Assembly (NCBI RefSeq): GCF_011386835.1
Contig: NC_088792.1
Location: 41,654,882 to 41,718,881 of the forward strand
DNA length: 64,000 nucleotides
Direction: 5' to 3'
Source of the DNA: Chrysemys picta bellii
Taxonomy: Eukaryota; Chordata; Testudines; Emydidae
In this document: in pieces, positions 24,401-36,400 of the stretch
How positions within the stretch are numbered: position 1 is the stretch's first letter
Layout: each line of letters begins with the position of its first letter
Translations under genes and position numbers: made by a program
Notes under the pieces: model-generated
Seen by the model: only the letters and a program-made list of their open reading frames with translations
Database searches by the model: none
Told to the model about the DNA's origin: nothing

Positions 24401-27400
24401 TCGAGTAAGGAATGTGGGAGGTCTGATTTGACATAGATCAGCAGCATCATAGTCACACTTATTTGATGTTCTTACCACATTGCTGTTAAGACCTATCCAT
24501 ACAGGCTGCCCGACTTTTAACACTTGTAGCCACAGGAATGACTGGCTGTAGGGATCTAAAATACTGGCAAGTTCTGAGTATTCAGCCTTGCAGTTTTTTC
24601 GTGCTTCTTCCCAGTTCATTCTGGAACTGATGAGTGAATAGCTACTGTTACCATAAAGGGTAAAGCCAGATACTGGAACTGTTGTTTGGAAATTATATAA
24701 TTTAGGATCTGTAGTAAAAAACCAAACACATGGAAAGGTAATTTTGTAGTACATGGACTTATTGTTCCACCGAACAACAAATGTCGGCAGTATTCGAACA
24801 CTTAAGAGTGGTAGCACTAACAGAAATTAAGACTGGATGCACGTCCCAGCCAGGACTTCAGTGACAAAAAACATGATTCAGAGTTCTTTTATAAAAAGCC
24901 ATGGTCCTTGTTGCTCTGACTGGCCATTACTGAGCCAGACTCTCCCATGGATTTATACTCATTTGGCTCCCTATGCACTGGATAGTGATTAGCTTTAATG
25001 CAGCTGTATGTACTAAGTGGAAGCACAATCTTCTCACCCACTAACCAACTAATCATCCCATCCAAAGCAAGTCACGCTCTCCTCGTGGTTCTGGTGGGTT
25101 GTAGCAGGGGGACTCTTATAAAGCTTCCCTTTGGGCTACTCATCATTGTGAGGAGGGGTCCCAGGTCAGAATAGGCTGCAGGAGAAACAGCTCTGGCCTT
25201 TGGTGCTCTCCCAGGGCCGGCTCTGGCTTTTTTGCCGCCCCAGGCAAAAAAGACTCCCGCCGCCCTCCCCCACCCCCGGCGGGGAGCGCGGCAGGAGAGG
25301 GCGCCAAGCCCGGCAGCGGCTCCGCTCTCCCCGGCTGGCCGGAGCTCCGGGAGAGGGCGACAAGCCTGGCCGCGGGCCCGCTCTCCCTGGCCTGCCGGAG
25401 CTCCGGGAGAGGGCGACAAGCCTGGCCGCGGCCCCGCTCTCCCTGGGTGAGCGCCGCCCACCTCCAGGTGCCGCCCCAAGCACATGCTTGGAGGGCTGGT
25501 GCCTGGAGCCGGCCCTGTGCTCTCCCATTCTTGTATCTATGTAAGAGCAGGATGCTGCATGGCATATGCTGTCTTTTCTATAGGCCAGGCTGCTACATGT
25601 ATTAGAGATCAGTGTACGTGCTTGTTTTGTTAAAATGTTAACACATAAGGCTGTGAAACTCATTTCATGTAGAGGCCAAAGATGATGTGCTGTATTTGGA
25701 AAGTCAGCATTTAAACCATAAAGACAATCTAAAAATCACAGTCAAGTTTTTAATGCAATTAACTTGGAAGCTTGGGGAGAAAGAACTCACCAGTGTTCCT
25801 CTGGCATATGTAGCTTTTGTTCATTTGGCAGTCTACATCTTTCCATTTCCCTGCTTCCTCAATGGGGTCCTTTATCATAACAACACAATCAGCCTGGGGG
25901 GAAATGATACATAAATGAGTAAGAATAAATAAACAGCAAGCAAGAAACAATCCTCTTCCTTCTGGATCTGCAGACCCAGATAGCTTGCATGGTTGAATCA
26001 GCTATGTATCTGTCTGTCACTATTTATATCCACTCTGGTCCACATTATCTAATCATCTATTGAATTGCTTCATATTTCAACAGAACTGCTAGTGTTGTTG
26101 TGATGGTATTTCCAAATCGCATCATCTCCCATGGGGCAGCCCTTTAAAACCAACTTCTCTATTGTTCAGGGTGCTGTTGTGACCGCTCACCCCATTCATT
26201 TCAGATCACTTATCAGCTATATGTTTTTATTGTTAAAAGGAGACATACTTAGTCAAGACAATAAAGTAAGAGCACAACAAATGGAACTACAGCCATTATT
26301 CCACATTAACCATTTCATTTATTATTGAACCACACACAATTATGTTTTGCTATTAAAATAACTTGACATAATGCTGGGGAAAATTTCAAAGCCCACAGCA
26401 GAAGCTTATTCTGAAGGAATGTTTAGTGGTTAGTGCATGGGGGGAATGAAAACAAGAGGCACAGATTCCTCTTCGTTTGAGGAATTTATTCATACAATTG
26501 TATTTCATGATAACTTATGCATGAGTGCATATCTGCATCTGATATTTACAAATACACACCATCCTCTTAATTTTATTATTCATTCTAATAATCCCTTACA
26601 AGGCTCCAAAGTTACAGAGTTATTGTCCGATCATCTTGTAACCTTTACCCGTGTGAGTTTCCTGAGTAGTCCCAGTGAAGTCAGTGGGTCTATTCATTTG
26701 AGTAAGGTTTGCAGAATATGGACCTTATTCCATCCATTTGTTTGGATTCATATTGTATCATAGAGAAAAGCTAAAACAGAAATTTAAATAAACCCCCTGA
26801 GTGTCATTTACTGTCTGCAAATACTTTATGTCCAGGAAAGCACCAACCAAATATAGTTCTGGGCTTTTGCAAAGAAATATTTGAAAATGAAGCTCCAAAC
26901 ACATGGTTCTACTGTAAGCTGACATAGCTATCCCTTTCTGCTAGTAAAAGATCTGGAACTCTGCACCCTGACCATTCTACTCTCAACAGCAAAAAGTGAA
27001 TGGAAATAAGTCTACATAAGAAATAAATTGTGCAAGTTATATATGGTTTGATTGACCTTATCAAATGTATGATAGTTTAATGATCATTTGCAATCCACAT
27101 TTACCTGACTGCGATAATTTGGGAAACTGTTGGCCCAGTTTGTATAGTAGACACCACTTCCATCTGTCCATAGGAATGTGTACTCAGAATTTATATCATT
27201 CAGTCCAATCCAGGTATCAGTTGAAGCATCCTTGAAGTGGGTGATGAGGAAGGCTGAAGGAAAACAAACATTTTTACAAGTGAAGCATGAAGACACCAAA
27301 ATATCCGGAGCGAGAATCATAGTTATAAAATATAAACAAAATTGTTTTAATAGATTTATCACTTTAGACCAGCAATTTCACAGCTGAGATGGTTTCCCTG

Positions 27401-30400
27401 GCAGTTAAATCAGAAGTTGGGTGTGTCTAGCTATCATTTTCCCTAAGTCTGATTCTGCAACATTTAATCAATTTGAATGGTACTTATGCAGGTGCACAGT
27501 CTGATTTCATGTGGTTTTGGATTTTAAAAACACAATCTATCATAGGACAAGTTCCAAGTTTCAAATTTTAGCATTACAGCACTTGCAACACCAGTCTATC
27601 TGCTACTAATTCCTCCAAGGCTGGGACTTTAAAAAAGGTGACTTAGGAAAGCCACTAATACATGCACATAAATGTTATCAAAATTACATTTTTCTCAGCT
27701 AACTTAAGTGTCAATTAATTATTAGTTTTAAGCGAAAGTAGCAGGCTCTATTATAAAAACTGAAGCTTTAAAAATCTTTAATTTGTATGTTAGGGGGATT
27801 AGCTGATTTCTCATCCAATACCAAAATGCCTGTACCAGGGGTGGGCAAACTATGGCCCAAGGGCCGCATCCAGCCCACCAGATGTTTTAATCCAGCCCTT
27901 GAGCTCCCGCTGGGGAGCAGGGTTGGGGGCTTACCCCAGTCCGCATGGCTCCTGGAAGCAGCAGCATGTCTCCCCTCCAGCTCCTACATGCAGGGGCAGC
28001 CAGGGGGCTCGGTACGCTGCCCCACCCCAAGTGTGGCCCCCGCAGCTCCCATTGGCTGGGAACCATGGCCAATGGGAGCCACCTTGCCGTGCCTCCGCAT
28101 AGGAGCTGGAGGGGGGACATGCCACTGCTTCTGGGAACTGCTTGAGGTAAGCGCCGCCTGGAGCCTGCACGCCTGACCCCCCTCCCCATGCCCCAACCCC
28201 CTGCCCCAGCCCTGATCCCCCTCCTGCCCTCAGAACACCTCGGTCCCAGCCTGGAGCACCCTCCTGCACCCCCAACCCCTCATCCCCAGACCCACCCCAG
28301 AGACCACACCCTCAGCTGGAGCCCTCATCCCCTCCCGCACCCCAACCCCCAATTTCATGAGTATTCATGGCCCGCCATACAATTTCCATACCCAGATGTG
28401 GCCCTTGGGCCAAAAGGTTTGCCCACCCCTGGCCTATACATTGCACCTTGCACTTCTTCACTTGGTATGGAAGCCAGGTTTCCTTCCAAATTTATACAAG
28501 CCGTTCGTGCAGCATGCCACGTCAATTTCTCATTTTCACTGGAGCCGAATATTTTGAAACACTGAAAAAGAAAAGTATGCTGAAGGCTGTAATCTAATAC
28601 CATTTCACATCAAAAACATCTGAAATTAACAAGATCAATTTCTGGCGTTGTACAGGAGGTCAGAATAGATGATCTAATGGTCCCTTCTGGTCTTAAAAAT
28701 CTATGAATCTACAAAAAGAAAATATGCACACTGGAGAACTAACATAAAAGCTCCTTTTCTTTAGCATCCAGTGAGAAACTTAACTGATTAGTGGTTAGGA
28801 GAACAGAATATGGCTGTAAGATAACAAAGTAAGCATATAATAAAAGAGGAGGAAAAGCTTTTATCTTATCAATTAAAGGACTAAAGATAAAGAAATACCC
28901 TCTGGCCTGTTAAAAATGGTGAGGGAAATATACATATTAGCAGTGAAATAACAAAATAATTTGGTCCTGGCTATAAATAACCCTCCTCATCCAACAGAAA
29001 GATTCCAGTGAAAAGTGGGGGGAAAGGAGAGGAAGGGGAGGAGAGGGGTAAAAGCACTATGAAAGAAAACAATTTCCCATTAGATAAAGTTACATTTTCC
29101 CCCCACTTTTTGTATTTCTTCCGTCAACCTTTTTCAACCAATGGTAAAAGTGTAACTATTTGTACCACTGGTGCATTTGTCTGACAGGAAATGTGGATGA
29201 TACATTTTGAATGTCTCATTGAACAGTAACCTGTCAAATATCCTTCTGTGCAATCTCTGTTCATTTGAGCATTTCAGGCCATAACATACAGGGTAGTAAC
29301 AGTAAGTTCTTCCTACAGTGCTGATACCTTTGTATTCAAAGAACTTTTAGTTGGTATAAATGTGACTTTTGAGTTTGCTAGGATGATACAGCTGCAGCTC
29401 TACCACTAGAAGGCAATGTTTTCACATGCTGCTGCTGCTAACACCTTGTAGATGATTGTTCACCACTGTGAACTCTGTACAGTTCCACACTGTCTCCTGG
29501 ATGATCTACTGGTACCAGCATCTTAGAGAACAAGACAAGGGGGAGCGAATATAAAGTTGTACTACATTTGTCTCACAGTGGAGAGACAAAAAGTACTTGC
29601 ATAAATATCGACTTTTTGTGCATCAGTGGGCAATTCCAAATCAATGTACACCCATTCCGGAAGGCATGCATTTATATTCTGCAATTCTGAATACATCCTA
29701 TTGGGAAAGAGGGAGCTTTGTACAGATTTATGGGGGTTTTTTCTTCGAATTCATTCTAGCTGAGAAGCAGCTTTACATTCTCTGTTCATGCCGACAGCTG
29801 GCACTTTTGCTCACTGAACATGTATCAAAGTATACATCAAGTATAAATTACAAACAAAACAGCACACATTTGGTTAGTGATACAATCTTTTTAAAATTAA
29901 GCATTTGCAAAGTAATTGCAGGAATGGTGCCTAAGCCATTTAAAACCTATAGTAACTCACAAACTCATTTCTTAGATTATTTAAATATGGATATAATGTC
30001 ACCAGAATGGCCTGATCAGCCAATCAGAACACAACTTCGGATAATCTAAACCCATACTACAATAATAAAAGACAAAAATATAATTTTTTGTTCAGTTTCT
30101 TTTGCAAATAAAATAAAATATATGGAAGATGTTTGCTACTATACCTTGTTATTAAACAAAAACCAATTTTGAGGGCATCCCCCTAGAGGTGCAAGTGATG
30201 TGGGAACAACTACTGAATGAGTAGTAGTATTGAGCCTTTCACAGATAAAGCCTTTTGGAGCACCACAGTTCAGATCATTCCACATACCTGGAACATATTA
30301 AATATGGAAAGTAAATTACTGGACAAGATGAAGACTGGAATGAAAATCTACCCCTTCTTCTGGTGATTACAGTATAGAAAGTACAGTTAGTTGGGATTTT

Positions 30401-33400
30401 CCTCCTGCAACTTTTAGGGTTCAGACACCTTAGGGGGAGAACAGGGGATATGAATCCCAAAGAATAAACAGTTGAATCAGCTGGTTGTATACAATGTTAT
30501 TGTGTTATAAAAATACATCACGGAAGGTCTTTTATGAAAGCTTGTAATGTTCTGAACTTGATTGTCACTATGAGATACGTATACAAGTTATGGTTATGCA
30601 TGTATGCATATGGGGTGGTGGAAAGAGAGAGAGAGAGAGAGAAAATTATAATTGTAACTTTGGTGCAACTTCACCTCCACCTCACCACAGAGCGGTGAAA
30701 CAATCAGACAGGGAGGGGCAGATGAGAATATTCCAAGTACCTAACATTGTACAACCCAGGAAAAGGCAAATGGTGGGCCATTAAAGTTAATGGGACAACA
30801 CTGAAACAGCTTAAAACTGAAAAGAAAACACCAGTCTTGGAAAACTAAGAAAGAAGGGAATTTCCCCTACTGTGAATCATCATAATTTGAGAGAAAATTA
30901 AAAAAACAAACAAACAAAAAAAACCCTGCTAACTCTATAAGAAGGGAAGGGATTTGAAGTGAAAGGTATCCAGAAACTGAGGAGCAGACCTTTAAGTGGA
31001 AAGCTGTATGTAAAATGCTGGATCCACTTTATGACAGGGGGCATGCTGGGAAACTCTTCAAAGACAAAAGGTAACTTGTACTAGAAAAGGGAATTTATCT
31101 AATTAGAAAGTATAACACCTGTGGTTGCATCTTTATGTGTATTTTCTGTGTAACTTGTGTGTGTTTGCTTCCCCTTACTTGTTCATCTTTGAATCTGCGA
31201 TTTTTCTATTAAATACATTTTTGTTTATGTTTCTCCCAAGCAGGTCTCTGTTGTACAAAACGTCTGGCGTGTGTGTATGAAGGTGAACTGATAACGAGAA
31301 GAAGGCTGTTTTTCACACCTTCAGGGGTGACGAACCAAAAGAGAAAAGTCCGAGTGTCTGGTAGTTAAGAACTCAGGAAGGACGGATTTGGGAAGACTCA
31401 GGACCAGTAGGGCTGTTGGTGACACCCTGCAAGGATTGACTAGGCTGGTGGAAGCCAGGGAGACCTTTATGCTTGAGGGCTGGCTACTGGTTTCAGGGCC
31501 CTGAGCCATAATAGCATAGTATTAAGGCCCCTAATTTACAAGGCAGGTGGTGACGGAGCCACTTACTGATCTGGGTGGTCCCCAAAATGTCACAGATCCC
31601 AGGAAAATTTTGTTGAAAAAGAAAGATTGTTTTCATAATTTCCATGGAAATTTTCAAGTGTTTGTAAAAAAAAACCTAAGTGTGTAATATTTCATCTGAA
31701 CACCTACCCATTCTCCTCTATAGGCCAGGCTTCCTGGTCAGACTACATCTCTTGATGAGGGGAAAGTGCACCGTGCAGTTGCATGGCCCAAGTGGATCAG
31801 TAGAGGTGAAGTCTGGCTGGGGGCACAGCCCATAGGGAAGAATAAGGACATGAAACTCCCAAACTACAATGCTCAGGTGGCATCTCAGTGACATTCAGAA
31901 TCAAAATAGGTTTGGTTTTCAGACAAACCCCGCCCCCCCCCAACCCTTTCTTTTTTTTTTTTTTTTTTTTTTGAGTGTTCACTTTTTGATGAAAAATCCA
32001 AATTTTCTATGAAAACAGACCCTTTTTGCAAAAAATGTTGTGTAATTGAAACCCCAATTTTCCACTGAAAAACAATTTTCAAGGAACATTTTTTACTAGC
32101 CCTAACAGAAAGATGTTAAAGAGTCTCCATGTATGGCATACAACTGGATTAAAGACAATCTTCATAAACAGGAGTTACTTCATACACAATCCTCCTGTTT
32201 CCCAGAATAAAAAGAAGTTACCTCTCGTAACTGATTTTCTCCTAAAGTGTTTGCCTCCACAGAGCCACACCACTATTGTCCTATGCTTGGGATAGGGATC
32301 TTGGAACCTTTTTGAAGCAGTATCAGTTAGCGCTTACCCCACAAGCCTCTCTCTCATTCTATAGCCAAACATATGCAGTGGCTGTATGTAAACAAACTCT
32401 TGTAGGGCAACACCTGTTTAACAGGGAGTTGCTTTGTACAGCTAGTCGGTACTCAAGAACAGTGCAGATCAAAAAGGAATGGAGAAAAGAAAAGGAGGGA
32501 AGTGGGTTAAGTGAGCAAACAATACTAATCTATGACTGAAAAATGTCAAAAAAGCTTATAAAGTTTGATATGTGAGTTAAAGATGCCTCTCCCGATGCCT
32601 CTTGAGGTGATTTAATATATGAAACCATCACTAGCTGCATATAAAGAAGGAGCTGCAGTGGCACATAAATCATTTTCTACTATAGAACTATAGTAGGTTA
32701 ACTACTCTTGCAATTTGTTTTAGTATGTTATCTCTATCACTATCAACCTAGGATTCTTATCTGATCCCCCTGCCATAATATCTGAGCACCTCACAACTTG
32801 TAATGTATTTATCCTCGCAAGACAGGGAAGTAGTAGTATTATTCTCATCTCTATTTTACACATGAGGGACTGAGGTGCAGAGAGACTAAGTGACTTGGAT
32901 ATATTAGATATCAATTCTCCTTCCCCCTCTTCTGTATTATAAAATATTTATAAATTGTTATTAATTATTTATGCTATAGAAGTGTGTATGGGTCCCAACC
33001 AAGGTTGGGGCCCTATTTTGTTAGGGACTACACAAACACATGGTCAGAGACCGTTCCTGTCCTGAAAAGCTTATGCTCTAAATAGATAAGACGAAGTGTC
33101 GGAGAAATAAAATGTTTTTCGTCTCTGTTTTCTGATAGAAACTGAGGCAGAGCGTTTAACTGATTTGCCCATGGTCACACAGAAAATTTCTGGTAAAGCC
33201 AGGAATTGAACCACGTCTCTTGAGTCCCAGTCCAGTGCCATGCCCACAAAAGGTGACATTTTTTAAAAAGTGCCTGGACTGTCTTAGTGTGATTTATGCT
33301 CCACAGTCATTTAGATACTGTTGAAAATCTCACTATCAACCCACTTAATATAATAAATGACTTTACATGAAACATGTGTATCACACACACTTCTATGTCA

Positions 33401-36400
33401 CACAGTGCAGAGCTGTTACAACACTGAAATATTACTATACTCACCTGTACGGGTATACATGACCACACAGTTTTCTTCATTATTTGAAAAGTTAGGTTCA
33501 TTTGGAGCCCAGGCTACATAGTTTATTGGGGTTCCATCGATCCAGCTAAAAGAAACAATGTAGCAGTAGTTACGGGATAGATCCATTTTTATTTTTTAAG
33601 GCCACATTAATCATTTGATTTTACGTTACAGAAATTCTAGCTAAACAACAAAAAGTCAGCTTGGTAAACATGCCTTTTGTAGTAGGAAGAGAGCCTGAGA
33701 TGTAAGCCCTTGTATTAGGTGCCTGATAGGAAGCCAGAAGCCTGGGCTAAAGTAGTGGTCAAAGCTTTGCTGATATAAAGCAAAGCCTGGTTGTGAGCAA
33801 GAGACAGGTCTGCTCACAGAATCTAGCAAGAACAGGGCAGATATTGCAGAAACACACACATTCCTAAGAAGTGCTAGGCACAGAACACTCACACAAACAC
33901 ATTCCAGAAGGGTGGTACCAGAACTCCCCATACCAAGTATGGTACAAACACTCCCCTCCAAAGATAATGAGAACATACTGACCCCTCCTAAAGATAAGGT
34001 CAGGATGACAGCGTGATGGATAGAGATATTTTGATTCAACCAACATATACAAGGTAATGGGTGGTAACAACCCACGTCAGGGGGCAGTAACTAACTATGT
34101 CAGAGGGGCAATACATAACTTGTTTGTATTGGGGTATAAAATGAAGTCTCAGAGGGAGTGTCTTTGGCTGGCCCAGGGGATAATGGAAAGTCCCACCGTT
34201 AACTGAGCCAGTCCATTGCAATGGGCACACATGTGTTAGTGTACCTGTAACCATTGAACAAGGGCATTAGGGCTGTGTTTCATTGACAATAAACCTGACC
34301 AAGTGCCTTCACAACTCACTTCAAACTGAGCCTGTGGTTATTGGGCAGTTCAATCGAAGTTTGCTGTGCCAACTATCTGCGCAGAGCTGGGACAGCACAC
34401 AGAGAACATCTAACATCTAACAATAGCTTTATGTGTGACTTTCATTCATATTAATGGAAATCATATGGCCAAAGTCCTGGAGCTCAAGTAGAGAATATTC
34501 TCTTGTTTTTTTAACTTACATTAGCCCTGTGTTCACAATAACTACATTCATTTAAAGTATAGCATCTCAGTGTTAAATGATCAGAGGGGTAGCCGTGTTA
34601 GTCTGAATCTGTAAAAAGCAACAGAGGGTCCTGTGGCACCTTTGAGACTAACAGAAGTATTGGGAGCATAAGCTTTCGTGGATAAGAACCTCACTTCTTC
34701 AGATGCAAGTCTTGCATCTGAAGAAGTGAGGTTCTTACCCACGAAAGCTTATGCTCCCAATACTTCTGTTAGTGTTAAATGAATGTCATATGTACCTTAT
34801 TTAGATAGATATACTAATACATTTCATATCAATACATTCTATTTCCCCACCTGCATATTTTCTCAGAGTTCATGGATCACAACACATCACTAAAACAGCT
34901 AGCTGAGATAATTGCCTGTAATTGTTGTTCTCTGGACACATACATCTCTGTAGGTTGTTGGGTCAGGGCCCCTACATGTGGATCTAGTGGAAGTTTCCTC
35001 AACTCAAAGCCTAATCCATTGGCCCCAAGCAGGTCCTGAATGACAGTCTCCAGTAGGGGGCATCTCAGACACGCTCACTGTATGCATGCTGCTCTCAGCA
35101 ATGACATAATCACTTCTTATCTTAGTGGTTGGTGAAATACTCCCAAAATAAAAGCTAATTAAAGATGAAAAAAGTCTCAGGTCTCTGGGGAGGAGATGGG
35201 CAAGTAATCTGCCAAGGCTGCCTATCAGCAGAGAGCATCAGCTACAGGTGAGCAATTTGCATCTTTTCTTCAAAGATACCCAGCTCAGAACATTCCCAGT
35301 TTTTGAGCCAACACAACTCTCTGGATGTCTCTACAAGTAAAATTCTAATAGGAAATACAACACAATGCATAACTGTAAACATACTGTTTCTTGTCAGCGA
35401 CACTTCCAGAGCCATAGAGAAAGAAACAATATGAAAGAAACTGAGAGAACTATTATAACTGACAAATAGCAGCACATCACCAGGCAAGGAGGAGGGTGAA
35501 ACACAGAATGGGAGAAGAATAGACCACGGCAAACAGAATTTCCAGGAAGTAATTTGCCCAGACAGTGGGTGTACGAAACAGTAGATCGAGAAGGCAGGAC
35601 TGCCCCTGGAACAACAGTCCATTAGATGGACTTCCATTAATGCTAATGAAAGTCAGACAAATAAAGTCATCTGCACAAATGAGGCACCCTGAGTAGTGGA
35701 GCGAGTGGCTGAAGATGAGGCTCAGAGTGACTGTGACTCATAACCAAATGTCCCAGTAGATGGCACCATAACACTTTGTCTCTCGGTCCATGGCCATAGA
35801 TGGAAAAAGAAAGATGTTTGAAAAGACAGACCTTGGGAGTAGAGAAGGACCTCTTGGATCCCCATTGACATGGGAAAATATAATTCACAAACACTTTGGG
35901 AGAAATTCAGGGGCTGTCCATACAATCACTGAAGAATTTTGTAAGAAAACAAATAAGTCATCAAAGCCTGTAACTTATTCACTCTAAATGTTGAAATCGT
36001 TGCCACCAGAAAATAACCTTCTAGGTAAGGAATGTGAATTCACAGGTATTAAATTTTGTGGCTGATGGCTCACTGTGAACTCTGGAGCTGAAGCTGGCAT
36101 GCTAATATATAGGGAAACAAAGTCAACATGGGGAAAAGTTTCAGAGTAGAAGCCGTGTTAGTCTGTATCCGCAAAAAGAACAGGAGTACTTGTGGCACCT
36201 TAGAGACTAACAAATTTATTAGAGCATAAGCTTTCGTGGACTACAGCCCACTTCTTCGGATGCATATAGAATGGAACATATATTGAGGAGATATATATAC
36301 ACACATACAGAGAGCATAAACAGGTGGGAGTTGTCTTACCAACTCTGAGAGGCCAATTAAGTAAGAGAAAAAAACTTTTGAAGTGATAATCAAGCTAGCC

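Larger units (their letters stand above)
34581..34772 (-). mobile_element. Palindromic Penelope-like element end
   Basis: Flanked by a perfect 10-bp TSD TGTTAAATGA (34571-34580, 34773-34782). The left two thirds is the minus-oriented 3' end of a PLE (shared with 36139). The last 62 bp (34711-34772) is an inverted copy of 34648-34709 with one mismatch and a 1-bp centre. Each arm contains a hammerhead-like motif. Confidence 0.75.

Noticed and set aside
25072..25663. Several frames of 100-165 codons
   Set aside because: CpG-rich hAT MITE with tandem repeats; frames open on all strands through composition, not selection.
27787..28565. Frames of 65-129 codons on both strands
   Set aside because: They belong to the hAT element at 27836-28431 and cross its ends.
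29597..30049. 150-codon frame in intron 20
   Set aside because: No family signature, intronic, no promoter or splice context; treated as chance.
33656..34075. 139-codon minus-strand frame
   Set aside because: It lies in the probable solo LTR; composition-driven and antisense to the LTR signals.
34571..34782. Assembly artefact as explanation of the palindrome
   Set aside because: Not fully excluded, but the perfect 10-bp TSD outside the palindrome and the similar inverted end of the second PLE copy favour a true insertion.
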